From positions 62,001 to 126,000 of the forward strand of contig NW_017962926.1 of NCBI RefSeq assembly GCF_001661345.1: a DNA stretch of 64,000 nt, read 5' to 3'. A program made the translations under genes and the position numbers. The number at the start of each line of letters is the position of its first letter. Position 1 is the first letter of the stretch. Origin of the DNA: Ascoidea rubescens DSM 1968 (lineage: Eukaryota > Ascomycota > Saccharomycetes > Ascoideales > Ascoideaceae). Below the pieces are notes generated by a model. It was not told the origin of the DNA, did no database searches, and worked only from the letters and a program-made list of their open reading frames with translations. This document shows positions 29,049 to 39,509 of this stretch, piece by piece.

Positions 29049-29998
29049 TCATTCTTTTCCCAGCATCTTTTCTAGCTGCCTGGACCTATCAAAGTACAAG
29101 TTGGGATGGCTGATAATGCTCTCTTCAAATTTCCCTTTCATACTCACCAACTGCTGTTTATGTGTGATCTCAAAGATCTTGGTGATCCCCAACATATATT
29201 CGGATCTTTGGCAATGATCCAATATCGCTGTCAAGTCGTGTTGGTCCACTATTTCATACTCTCGCTTGAGAAACTCTACTATCAGCTCATTCGACAAATC
29301 TCGCAATAAGCAACCATGGTACTCTCCTTTTGCTGGCCTGGGCTTCGAGAGTATTGTTCTGTAATCCCATGGCTTATAATTGATTCGGCTCCCTTCTAGC
29401 CCATACATATGCCGGATATTATACCTGTACTCTTTATTGAATTTCTCAACACTCATCTTGTTATTCTTTGTAAATTGTTTCATGAAAAACTTCAAATTTT
29501 CTTCGCAACTCAAACCAATTCCTTTCAAAAATAAACAGAGTTGTTGTCTCCCAATATATCTCAAATGGCTGTTCTTAACCAATGTATTGATCAAATACTT
29601 CATCTCCGGTGGGAAATGCTTTAAAATGTCCTTTGACAAAACATTATCGCTATTAATATCTCCATTCTCATTCCCATTATTCCCACCCTCTCCAAATGAA
29701 GGCTGATACTCATTGGATGAATATCCACTAGATAAATGATTCAATATAGGCAACAATCTATCATCCTCATCTAATCTAGGTAACACATGTAACGTTCTTA
29801 ATAAACTTTCTTCAAGTTTTCTACTGAATTCGGATGTCAATAATGACAACTGCAATATTTGTGGAACATACCCAAATCCATCTTTAATCAATATACTTCT
29901 CGTTGGAATCAAATCAATAACTTCCTCAAATGGTAACTTAATAAAAACCTCTTTCATGAAATAACTCTCAACTAATGTCTTATTATCATTACCAACAC

Positions 29999-30031
<33 letters not shown>

Positions 30032-30740
30032 TGTTACTATTATTATTATTATTATTATTAATACTATCTCCGCTGATATCATTGTTTATACTAATATTCT
30101 CTCGCTTCAAATAAAATGAAAACTCATGGTACGAAGCATTCACTAGTAATTCTCGTAATCTCATCTTCTCTTCTTTACTTATAAACTCCCAATTCAACTT
30201 CAATTTCTTCACAAATTCCTCTTTTTCAATTTGCGTCAATAAATTATACCGAATTTTAAATAACGTAGTTTCGCTTCGAATAAATCTCTCTCTCAATTCC
30301 TTTGACCTGCAAAATGCTATCCTCAAGATAAAATGCGAATATAAATCTTTTCTTCTCTCCAAAATAATCTCTTTAACATCAAAATTACTCTTGCTCTTAC
30401 TCTTATTCTTAATGACATTACTATTTTTATTTGGATTTGCATTCACCTTACTCAATGGAAATAACTTCACCAATAACGGTTTAATGTTCATCTCAATCTC
30501 TTTAATATTCTGGTTTTTGCTTAAACATAGCTCAATTTCAACCAACAATTTCAACCTATCAATCGACCACGACTCAAATTCCTCAATCGTTATCTCATTC
30601 AATGGGGGATACTCATAAAATGTTAACGTGCTTTCTTTATAATTTAGTTCCAAACTTTTATCCTTATTATTTAATAATATATTATAGCTATTATCAAAAT
30701 TCCTTCGGCCAGCTGTAATTCTTCTTGATCTTCTAAACAT
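29049..30740 (-). CDS. PRI2: DNA primase large subunit, Fe-S cysteines largely missing
   Basis: Large subunit of the DNA polymerase alpha-primase complex, which makes RNA-DNA primers for replication; nuclear. At 563 residues it is close to the usual length. The N-terminal helical domain (YPPLNEITIEEFESWSIDRL) is followed by an Asn run near residue 240. The C-terminal domain contains LRYIGRQQLCLFLKGIG, YRYNIRHMYGLEG and KGEYHGCLLRDL. The four cysteines that bind the 4Fe-4S cluster in yeast and human PriL appear reduced to one: FPPC is FPPE (Glu379), the second position is Tyr460 in KPWDYRTIL, YHGC keeps Cys477, and the fourth position is Ile519 in LGITKIFE. The fold motifs are otherwise intact, so this does not look like a pseudogene. 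An MCB box lies upstream. Confidence 0.93.
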
Positions 30741-31428
30741 TATCCAATGTATTCACCAAAAATAGTCTTCCCTGTGAATAATAACGCTAATTATAATAGA
30801 TCGAAGGTAATGATATAAATAATAGTAATAATAATTATAGTTATTGGTCTTAATATCAAAACGCATCTTTCTTTTCCACCTTCTTTTTACGTGTTTTTTC
30901 TATTTTTTGTTTTCGTGTTCGCTCCAAAAAAACCTAACGCGTATATCACGCATAAATATGCGCTACTGCATCAAACCCAAGACCCTGGTTGTTGAATCAA
31001 CAATATCGTGTAGGTGCTTCTTTCCTAATCGGGAAAAATATAAACATAATCAAATCAAAAACACTTTTCAAAAGCACTACTTAGAATCAAAAAATCAACA
31101 TTTTTTTGTTGTTTCATTTTTTGTCTTAATAAAAAATTCGTAAAAGGACTTATTGACTATTTCTACATCTTAAGGTTCAACTATTACTCGTCTTTATTTT
31201 TGTTTAATCTCTCTCAATTTTGGACACTTTTATATCTTCTATTGTTCTTTTAATCAATTACTTTTCTTAATCAAGAATCTTAAAATATTATAAATTTAGA
31301 TTTTGTTCCTAGCTATTTGCTCAAAACTTGTCCTTATATTTATCTTCCATCCCTACATTTATCCCTACATTTGTCCCTACATTTACTCTTAACCTTTTTC
31401 TAATTTTCAATTTTTATTTCATTGAAAT
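30741..31428. other. Divergent promoter region, PRI2 and the membrane-protein gene
   Basis: This 0.69 kb stretch is AT-rich. It holds ACGCGT at 30937-30942 and a thrice-repeated CCCTACATTT motif at about 31349-31384 just upstream of the plus-strand gene. No gene seen. Confidence 0.5.
30937..30942. promoter_or_regulatory. MCB box (ACGCGT) upstream of PRI2
   Basis: ACGCGT about 200 bases upstream of the PRI2 start. MBF acts through this box on replication genes in yeasts, so G1/S control of PRI2 is a reasonable inference. Confidence 0.6.
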
Positions 31429-31970
31429 ATGAATCTGAATAAAAAATTAGCTTGGTTGATTGAAAGAGACCAAAACATAAACTCAAGAAATTCATCTCAA
31501 AATAGCTACAACTCATCCTCTTCAATGAGTTCAATAGATTTAAATGGTTCTAATCAAAAAAATCAATTAAAAAATCTCGATACCTTTCTACCTTCTACCA
31601 CTTCTGCTAATAATATCACCAATAACAATAAAGAATACACCAATAATTCTAAAAGCAATACCAACCAAACCTTTAAGAGAAACACATACAAATCAGATAA
31701 CTCTTCAGCTTTCAGTTTAACACCATCTTCTGTGGCATCCTCTTTTTCGTCTTTTGATTTTGAATCACATTCATTTTTGAGCTCAAAAAACTCGCAAAAA
31801 AAAACACCAGCTCTTTCAGATTTTGATAGCGATGATGATGATGAAAATAATAACAAAAGTAATGTTGAAAACATTTTTAATTACACAAATAGTATAATCG
31901 ATATCCCAATCATAACTTCCGATCCAAACATAAAACAAATCAATTGTAATACCAATGGAAATAATAATAT

Positions 31971-32024
<54 letters not shown>

Positions 32025-33618
32025 AAATAATCAAATAATAAAATCAACATTTGCCTTAGACTTGTCTTTGCTCTCAAATGCTATAAGCTTCATATCAAAT
32101 ATTAAATCTATTAAAACTATAACAACTTCATTATACTCCTTACTTTTCAATTTTTGCAAAAATTCAGACTATATTTCAACTAAAACTGAAAATAAATTAC
32201 ATTTACAAAGCTTTTTAGTTGGCATATTTATATCTTCTATAAGTTCTTTTCTAAGGCCAATTATATCTTATTATATACATTTGCTACTAAAATCAATTTT
32301 AAGAATACTTATGCATTTTATCATAATTGTTTTTGTTTTATTTATAATATACTATTCCGGAAAATTCTATATTAAAAGTAAGAAGACAACTTCTCACTCA
32401 ATTAAAACACGAAAACAAATTAATTATTACAATAATATTCAAAACAGCCATAATAATCATAATAATCATAATGATTCTAATGATTCTAATGATTCTAATG
32501 ATCCTAGTCCTGCTTCAAATCAAAAAAAGATTGTTCAATCACAAAAGCAAAAAATAACTGATAATACAGATATTGAGAAAATAAAAAAAAAAATATCTTT
32601 AAATGATCAACTAAATCAAAAAATTTCAACAGATATAAAATACACTAAATCAGGATTCTTTGATTCAAGATTAAAATCAAAGTTTGTTGATCAAGTTAGA
32701 TTAAATGAAAAACTTAAGAAAATGAATTCTATAAACAACTCAAGAAACACACAATCAACATCAATACTGGCCCCCAAAATAAAATCAATACTGGCCTCCA
32801 AACTAACATCATCACCAAACTCTCCTAGAAAACTAGAAAAATCAAACTCTTTAACACCACACTCACCTAGCAGGTCACCAAATAAATCGCCCATTAGATC
32901 CCCAACGACTCTACAGGATTATTCCAGATTATCTCCTCAACAAAAAGAATATATGAATTATCAAAACACGTTGAAACATTACAATGAACAAACAGCCAAA
33001 TATAATCAAAATGAAAGCTATAACGTTTCTAAAGAAAACCTTCTGAGAAGAGCCCCCTCTCCAGAAAAAAATAAAGATTATCTTGCGACACAATTAAGCA
33101 ATCCATATTCAAAATTAGAAAGACAGATCAAACCTCCTAGGGAGATGCCTCAATTGTTTCAACAAAATCCTATGAATTTTCAAAATAATATAGTCCGAAC
33201 TCCAACAATGATCAAAGTCTATAATCAGCAACATGATCCAACATTATCACCTAAACTGAGTAACCATTCAACTCATTCATCGTCGACATCCTCATTAGTA
33301 ACCCATTCCCCTACAAGATCACCAATTACTCGACCAATATCACCAAGAAGATCTCCAAGAGCAGAACCAGCTATAAAACTACAAAAGCAAACCTTTGCCC
33401 CATTGCCAATTAAAACTTCCCACAATTCAGTTATAGATATTGAAGCATTTAATTCTGACAAGATCTTAAATCAAAGATTGATGAACATCGATAGAAACAC
33501 ATTTAATGATTTTAATCTGGTGCCACGTAATGATCCAAATCCAATTTCAATTAATAATTTGGCAGCAAGAAAAAACTATCAGAATTTTTCTGGAAATGCT
33601 CTAAATAGAATGGTGTAA
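31429..33618 (+). CDS. Asn/Ser-rich membrane protein with Ser-Pro basic repeats, unknown family
   Basis: A 729-residue protein starting MNLNKKLAWLIERDQN. Residues 1-210 are disordered and Asn/Ser-rich with an Asn run (AAT repeat). Two hydrophobic segments lie at about residues 262-317 (LVGIFISSISSFLRPIISYY; ILMHFIIIVFVLFIIYY), predicting a hairpin membrane anchor. The long C-terminal tail is basic and carries many Ser-Pro sites followed by Lys/Arg (HSPSRSPNKSPIRSP; SPRRSPR), typical of cyclin-dependent kinase targets. It ends in a compact conserved-looking segment (LVPRNDPNPISINNLAARKN). The layout of a short membrane hairpin between long soluble tails recalls nuclear-pore or nuclear-envelope membrane proteins, but I cannot assign a family. 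It is divergently transcribed from PRI2. Confidence 0.72.
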
Positions 33619-34008
33619 TTCAAGTATTCCTCTTTTGCTCTTCAACTTATTCTTTTTAATAATTTTTTTCTCCCACTTATAATAGTTAATTTATTTTGGT
33701 TCAATTCTTTTTTATCAAGAGTTTTTTCTTTTTTTTTCTACATTGTATTTTCCTCTATAGTATGATCATATCCTTCTCAACTCTACTTCAAAATTTTTTG
33801 CAATTGGTTATTTGTGTTATTAATAATCTGTCAAAGATTATGAAGATTCAAGAAATTGTAAAACTATTTCACTGATAATTAAAAACTAAAAACAAAATCT
33901 GGTATTCAATTATACTATTCAAAAAACAAAATAAAATAAAATAAAAAGATAAAATAAAAAGATAAAATCTTATACTTTTCGTTTCACATTTATTATTAAC
34001 TTTCCATT
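33619..34008. other. AT-rich convergent intergenic region
   Basis: About 390 bases between two 3' ends, T-rich on the left and with AAAATA pentamer repeats near 33928-33968. Nothing else seen. Confidence 0.4.
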
Positions 34009-34758
34009 TCACTGATCTATATTGATAGATTCCAATATTTTTTCTGGATTTTTCTGTTTTATAGGAATCAAATAATTTTTCGTTATAGTCAAAAGTAAAT
34101 AAGATAAAGCAATAGGAGGTGATGATTCAAAAACAGTAACTAAAAAGTTGATATTTAATTTGCTCTTAGCTAAATCATCTAGTTTTTGATATAAATATTC
34201 CTTACCTTTATTATTATCAAAAACAAAATCAGATCTTTTGATTTTTTCAAGGTTTGACAATTGATTATTTATCCTATTATCTGCATCAGCTTCAGATAGG
34301 TGAGGATTTCTTTTTAATAATCTTTCCTTTTGAATTTTAGGTGAACAAAGTATTGATATACTATAATTGCAAATAAATCTTAAAAACCCACTTTCAAATA
34401 GTAATGGGACATCTAAAATAATTAACTGTTTAAATGTTATAAATGATAAAAATATTTTTTTCAAAATTTCAAGATAAACAAATGGGTGTGTTACTAAATT
34501 CAAGTATCTCAATTCCCTTCTATCTTTAAAAACAACCTTTCCCAACTCAGGTCTATTCAACTCTCCATTTTCCAATAATAAATCTGGAATATATTTGAAA
34601 TGGCTAACAATAAGTCTGTAGGCAAATCTCCCTGGCTGCACAACTTCTCTCGCAATTAAATCAGCATCAACGATAGTAAAATTGTATTTCTCCTTGAAAT
34701 ACAAAGAAGCGGTTGATTTTCCTGAAGCTATACTTCCTGTTAAACCAATGATCAACAT
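34009..34758 (-). CDS. CAB5: Dephospho-CoA kinase
   Basis: Catalyses the last step of coenzyme A synthesis, ATP-dependent phosphorylation of the 3'-hydroxyl of dephospho-CoA. The protein is 249 residues, matching yeast CAB5. The P-loop GLTGSIASGKST is at residues 5-16, the substrate motif VDADLIAREVVQPG follows at about 29-42, and LDVPLLFESG (Walker B-like) is near residues 112-121. RIxxQ-type lid residues appear in ADNRINNQL. The C-terminal hydrophobic segment (PIALSYLLLTITKNYLI) may act as a membrane anchor; related yeast proteins associate with mitochondria or lipid droplets. The ATG at 34758 directly precedes the P-loop strand, so the start is secure. Confidence 0.95.
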   Translation of the reverse strand: MLIIGLTGSIASGKSTASLYFKEKYNFTIVDADLIAREVVQPGRFAYRLIVSHFKYIPDLLLENGELNRPELGKVVFKDRRELRYLNLVTHPFVYLEILKKIFLSFITFKQLIILDVPLLFESGFLRFICNYSISILCSPKIQKERLLKRNPHLSEADADNRINNQLSNLEKIKRSDFVFDNNKGKEYLYQKLDDLAKSKLNINFLVTVFESSPPIALSYLLLTITKNYLIPIKQKNPEKILESINIDQ

Positions 34759-35128
34759 GATGAGTATTTGTTTATATTGGAGTTGTAATCAATCAATCAA
34801 TCAACTCTTTCTTGATGGATGTCCCTCTCTTAAAAAAACAAATAGATCAGGTGACAAAAACAGTGAGAGGGGAGCGATTCTTGTTTTCGGATTCCAAATT
34901 CTAAAATTCGGAATTGAGAATTAATTATCTAAACAAATATATTTATTTTTGAATAAGTGTATGTATGTATAATTGGAAAGTGGGAATAAACAAGAAACAT
35001 GAAAATCAATTAAACTTCCGAATAAAATAAAAAAGAAAGAACTCGTATACTAATAACATAAAAAAATAATAATGAAAAAAGAGGATAAATATAGAAGAAA
35101 AAAATAGTTGGTTTTTAAGATAAAATAC
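34759..35128. other. CAB5 upstream region
   Basis: About 370 bases containing a short AATC repeat near the CAB5 start and otherwise AT-rich sequence running into the permease 3' end. No gene seen. Confidence 0.4.
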
Positions 35129-36832
35129 TTATTTCTCTTCAACTGATTTTTTTGTTTCTTCAACTGGACCAGCAGAATCAGTTGGAGAAGAAGAGTTGTG
35201 AGATAAAACAAATTCTAATTCAGAAATGTGGTCAGAATCATCAATTTCTTGAGGAATGAATAAGTTTAATACAACACCAACAATACCAGAAATGGCATAA
35301 CCAGTTTCGCAGAGTAATTGAATGGCATCAAGAAAACCAGATAAACCTCTGTTGTCACCGGAGTAGGTAAAGACGCCAGAGAACCATGTGTCAACCAAAG
35401 TAGCACCAAAACCCAAAGCTAAGGAACAGGTTAAAACGAATCTGTCTCTTCTGGATAATGGGCAAGTGGCGATAATACAGAAACCAGAAACAGCAACAGA
35501 AGTGAAAAGGAAAGTTGTCATACCACCTAAAACAGCTTTTGGAATGGCGACTAAAGCAGCAGCGAATTTGGAGAAAATACCCATGACGATTAAAAAGAAA
35601 CAACAACAGTAACCGGCGGTTCTGTTGGCACATTTTGTAATTGAAATAACACCATTGTTTTGAGCAAAAGTTGAAACCGGGGTCATGGTCATTAAACCAG
35701 CAAGCATACCATTAAGACCATCAGCTAAGACACCACCTTGAATTCTTGATTCGTACAATTTACCTTCGACTTCTAATCTAGAAACATCAGAGGTTGCAGT
35801 GATATCACCAATAGCTTCCATCATTAAAACAATGAAAACAGCTAACATTGGCAAGACAGCAGGACCATAAATAGTTAATTTGAAGGTGTGAACCCAGATG
35901 AAAGTGGCAACTGGAGCAGCATCGATACCAGATCTGTCGAAATAGTTGCAGGCAGCAGCGACGATACAACCGACTAATAAACCGCAAATGACAGCACAAG
36001 ATCTCATGATTGGAGAACCCCATTTTTCACAGATGATGATGGTAACGTAAACAAGGAAACCCAAACCAACAAATTCAGCAGAACCATAAGGCAAAGGATG
36101 AGGAGCAGATTCCGAAGGACAAATACTGTCGACACAGGAACTACCACCGATCCAGTTTTTGAAACCTGATTCGATTAAGGACAAACCAATTAATAAGACA
36201 ACAGGACCAGTGACGATTGGAGGGAAAACTTTTTGTAGGATTTTTGCGGGCATGAAAGATAGGGCAATTTCAAGCAATGAACAGACAATTGCAGTACCAA
36301 GAATAGCACCATAACCATCAGGACAAGGCAAACTGTTTCCTTCGGCATCAACAGGACATTCACCATTTGCATACATCATTGGGATGGCTTTTGAGACAAT
36401 GGTGATTGTAGCGAAAGAAGTACCAACAACTGATAATAAACCAGTACCAACATAGTAAGGAGTTTTGTAAATGTGGAATCTTGTGATTTGAATTGAGGAT
36501 AAAATACCGGAAATGATAAGAGCACTGGAGACTAAATACTGGGAGACATCTTCAGGTAAATTTGCGACACCACTAATAATTAAAGGAGGAGTAACAACAC
36601 CAGCCAACATGGACAAAGCGTGTTGTAAACCCAAGATCAAGGCTAAAATAACAGGCATATGAGAATCTAGACTGAAAAATGGTTGAATTTTTGCTTCACC
36701 TTTCATGAAAGGGATTTTGGGAGTAAACAAATAGGCGTAATCATAATCACCTAGTAAGCCATCCTTTGTGGTGAATTTATGGATAATTTTTTTACCGAGT
36801 CCTTGGAATTTAGATCCAGCAGTTTCACTCAT
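35129..36832 (-). CDS. Xanthine/uric acid-type purine permease (NAT/NCS2 family)
   Basis: A 567-residue plasma-membrane nucleobase transporter related to the fungal UapA/UapC xanthine-urate permeases. The N-terminal GLLGDYDYAYLFTPKIPFM region is typical of the fungal branch, followed by PVILALILGLQHALSMLAG in TM1. The family signature QNNGVISITKCANR is present, fitting the consensus QxxGxxxxT...R. The motif EAIGDITATSDVS precedes it in TM8 and carries the substrate-contacting Glu. About 14 membrane segments are predicted. The acidic C-terminal tail ends TKKSVEEK. Codon choice is more biased (mostly TTG leucines) than in the neighbours, suggesting high expression. Upstream is an unusually long gene-free region with a CCGGGTCACATG element. 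Confidence 0.94.
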   Translation of the reverse strand: MSETAGSKFQGLGKKIIHKFTTKDGLLGDYDYAYLFTPKIPFMKGEAKIQPFFSLDSHMPVILALILGLQHALSMLAGVVTPPLIISGVANLPEDVSQYLVSSALIISGILSSIQITRFHIYKTPYYVGTGLLSVVGTSFATITIVSKAIPMMYANGECPVDAEGNSLPCPDGYGAILGTAIVCSLLEIALSFMPAKILQKVFPPIVTGPVVLLIGLSLIESGFKNWIGGSSCVDSICPSESAPHPLPYGSAEFVGLGFLVYVTIIICEKWGSPIMRSCAVICGLLVGCIVAAACNYFDRSGIDAAPVATFIWVHTFKLTIYGPAVLPMLAVFIVLMMEAIGDITATSDVSRLEVEGKLYESRIQGGVLADGLNGMLAGLMTMTPVSTFAQNNGVISITKCANRTAGYCCCFFLIVMGIFSKFAAALVAIPKAVLGGMTTFLFTSVAVSGFCIIATCPLSRRDRFVLTCSLALGFGATLVDTWFSGVFTYSGDNRGLSGFLDAIQLLCETGYAISGIVGVVLNLFIPQEIDDSDHISELEFVLSHNSSSPTDSAGPVEETKKSVEEK

Positions 36833-37454
36833 TCTAAAGAATTGAAAATTATTATGTGTTTGTGTTTGTGCTTGGTTTGAGGTTTGAGAGAAAAGAAATT
36901 GAAAATTGAAAATTGAAAATTGGGAGTTGAAAATTAGAATATTCTTTTTATTTTTTTATGTTTATTTGTTTCTTGATTGATTGATTGATTTGCGTGTTTT
37001 TCAAGAATATTAAGAAATTATTTTGCGAAAAACTTTTTTTTTTTTATTTTTTTCTTTGCTTCAACTGATGGATTGTTAGTAATTGATTTGTTGATGTTAG
37101 AAGAAAAAATAAACAACTGAAGAGCAAAAGAATGGTTCAAGTGAATTTCTTATATATGAATTTCCAGGAATCCAAAAAGACAACCTCACAACGAAAGACG
37201 CACTCATATTGTTTTTTTTATCAAAAAGTAACATCAAATTCTAAATTAGCTTAAATCAGGGAAAGAAGGTTGGAAAGTGAATCTGGAAATGGACCAATGA
37301 AAAGACGAAGGGCAAACTTTTGATAAGCCCTTAGACAGCAGTAAGTGAATATCCTGTTAGGACGCAAAAAGCAACTTTGCAGCAGGAAGCCCGTTTGAGA
37401 AGGTTCTTCATGCAAAACGGCCAGATAGCGCAGGGTCCGGCACTTTGACACTGA

Positions 37455-37466
37455 CCGGGTCACATG
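37455..37466 (+). promoter_or_regulatory. CCGGGTCAC motif overlapping a CDEI-type GTCACATG
   Basis: CCGGGTCAC at 37455-37463 overlaps GTCACATG (37459-37466), which fits the Cbf1 consensus RTCACRTG. The CCGGGTCAC string recurs at 45398-45406 and 49338-49346, in promoter islands of other genes. Confidence 0.5.
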
Positions 37467-38987
37467 ACCGGTGATTTGAATCTTGCCATAAGGGGTGCAG
37501 CGGGAGATAGAGCTGACAGCTTGGTGGAAAACCAAGCCCAGCGCACGAGGTGCCGAATGCAAACAGAGCTTCTGCGTCCGGATAGAACAAAGGTTTTTGC
37601 TACCAGCACGCCGACGATCAAAGACTATTTTCCAGAAGAGGCCTGCTAATGTTCTGCAGAGATTTTGTGCACAGAAGCTCCAACGCTCCAAACACTATTA
37701 TCTGTAAGCCTGTGCTATCCGGAAGAGGAGCCCCGTGAGCATCTGATTGTGGAGTAGTTTTCTGTATTATCTTTGACTATCTTTGAAGTGAATGCTAACT
37801 CGCTATTTCAAAAGCAGCAGATTTTCTTGAAAGCCAGCTTGTTTACAATCATTCAGATTAAACCCACAGGTTTAGCGACTATGGCCATGTCTATTAGGGG
37901 GAGCTGGAGAACTTCTGCAGGCTAAAACTGAACTTCCGATAAGTAGCCAACACTAAAGAATCAGCTTTGGTAATCATAGGTACGATTTGTCGCTCTTGAA
38001 TTCAATAAAGTTGAGTTTTGAAATTAACTCATCTATTCTACATGTTGAATGAATCGGTTGTTTCAATTGCTATAATTGTTTTTGCACAGATGCTTTGCAT
38101 TTTCACTGGGAGAAAGTATTAGCTGCTCTGCTGCTCTGAGTAATTTGGTAACTCAGACCTTTTGGATGTCCAAATAGTGCCAAATACGAAAGCGATTTAT
38201 TGTGATCGTGTGTTATCTGAGAGAATGCTTACTGATTTGGTTTGATTTGATTTGATTTGATTGCAATATCAATGAATTTAGAGTTTACTATAATATTTAT
38301 TTTATATTTTCAAATTATTATTTTTAATGCTTTTAACTTTCTGGCATTCTTGTCATATGAGATCGATTCTCCGTATTGCTAAGAGAGATCTCGTTGACAC
38401 TAAATAACGCTAATTTCTGGAAAAACTGATATTTTTCACTGTACTTTTCAGAAAATTTGGGATCAGTCTTTATCTGCTTTTTGTTATTCGCTATTAGCAC
38501 AAGAACACAAAGTAGATTTGACACTAAATGCTTTAGGAAAGACTAGCTTATTGGGTTTTGCTCTTTACTTTTTGAGTTTGTCTCAATTTAAGACACAAAG
38601 AACAACAGTTGGAGGAAACTGATGATTTGATATTGGAAATACTCATTTATTCAATCGTTCAAAGGACTGGTGAAAATCTGAAAAGAAACCATAGGTTTTT
38701 CTTTTGCAAAACCCCCAATCGAAACTGTTTCCACGAATTACTTTTTGCCAAACTGAATCAATAAAAAAGTCTATCGCACTGGCTGCTCATTAAACGCTGC
38801 TTATACTCTCACTTGTTGCAATTCACGGACTTCTCCGTTTTTTTTCACTGGCACAATTTTAAGCTTTTTTAATCCAAAAGCCAATTTGAAAAATTTTCTC
38901 TTTTACTTTTGGCTTTGAGCACAGATAGAAAAACCTCATTCCCCTGCTGTTCGTATTGGGGAATCTGCTTGCTGCTTGGAGATTGCA

Positions 38988-39025
38988 ATCACTGCTGTGC
39001 TGGATGATAGCTCAGCTGCAGTGAT
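38988..39025. other. Perfect 8-bp inverted repeat (hairpin)
   Basis: ATCACTGC and GCAGTGAT are separated by 22 bases that themselves contain AGCTCAGCT. It lies in a GC-rich island with no gene and could be a regulatory palindrome or part of an RNA gene. Confidence 0.35.
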
Positions 39026-39365
39026 AAAGATTTCCTCTGTGCTCTTTTTTCGGTGTCGCCGGTCTCGTGATAGTCTTTTTGGGTTCTTATCACACGCGCC
39101 TTTTATTGGAGGGCGGATTTATGACAGCTCTCGTTTTACTTTCTCTTCATATTCGAAGGGGATCTACTTTGGCTTAAGCTTTCCGGTCTCAGTAAAACAA
39201 TGCACAGCTCTATCGTGGTTATGGATAACAGTTGTGCTCTTCCTCCATTCAAGCTGAGCTGCTCGCAGAATTGAGAAACTGTTATATGTAAACGTATTAC
39301 AAAAAACCAGTAAGGTAATCCTATTCAATGTAAATCATAAAAAATCAAAATCAAAATGTTAGAAT

Positions 39366-39452
39366 AAAAACAAAAACAAAAACAAAAACAAAAACAAAAA
39401 CAAAAACAAAAACAAAAACAAAAACAAAAACAAAAACAAAAACAAAAACAAA
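39366..39452. repeat. AAAAAC hexanucleotide microsatellite
   Basis: About 14 perfect tandem copies of AAAAAC, just 3' of the gene ending at 39510. Confidence 0.95.
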
Positions 39453-39509
39453 ATAATAATCTTCCATAGATGGTTTGTCAATTGAATTTTTTTCCTGAAA
39501 CTAAAATTA

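Larger units (their letters stand above)
36833..39509. other. 2.7 kb gene-free region with two GC-rich islands
   Basis: This is the longest gene-free stretch in the window, upstream of the purine permease and downstream of the multi-TM protein gene. Left part: AT-rich with GATT repeats (36973-36993). A GC-rich island at about 37300-37700 contains CCGGGTCACATG. A second GC-richer island lies at about 38930-39260 with a hairpin at 38988-39025. An AAAAAC repeat is at 39366-39452. ORFs of 146, 63 and 93 codons (37251-37691, 38333-38524, 38976-39257) show no protein character. I recognise no RNA gene. Confidence 0.5.

Noticed and set aside
37459-37466. Centromere from the CDEI-like GTCACATG
   Set aside because: No adjacent very AT-rich CDEII of fixed length with a CDEIII element; a promoter Cbf1 site explains it better.
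37251-37691. 146-codon minus-strand ORF in the island upstream of the purine permease
   Set aside because: Arg/Leu/Cys-rich composition typical of chance frames in GC-rich DNA; opposite-strand frames are equally open; no motif.
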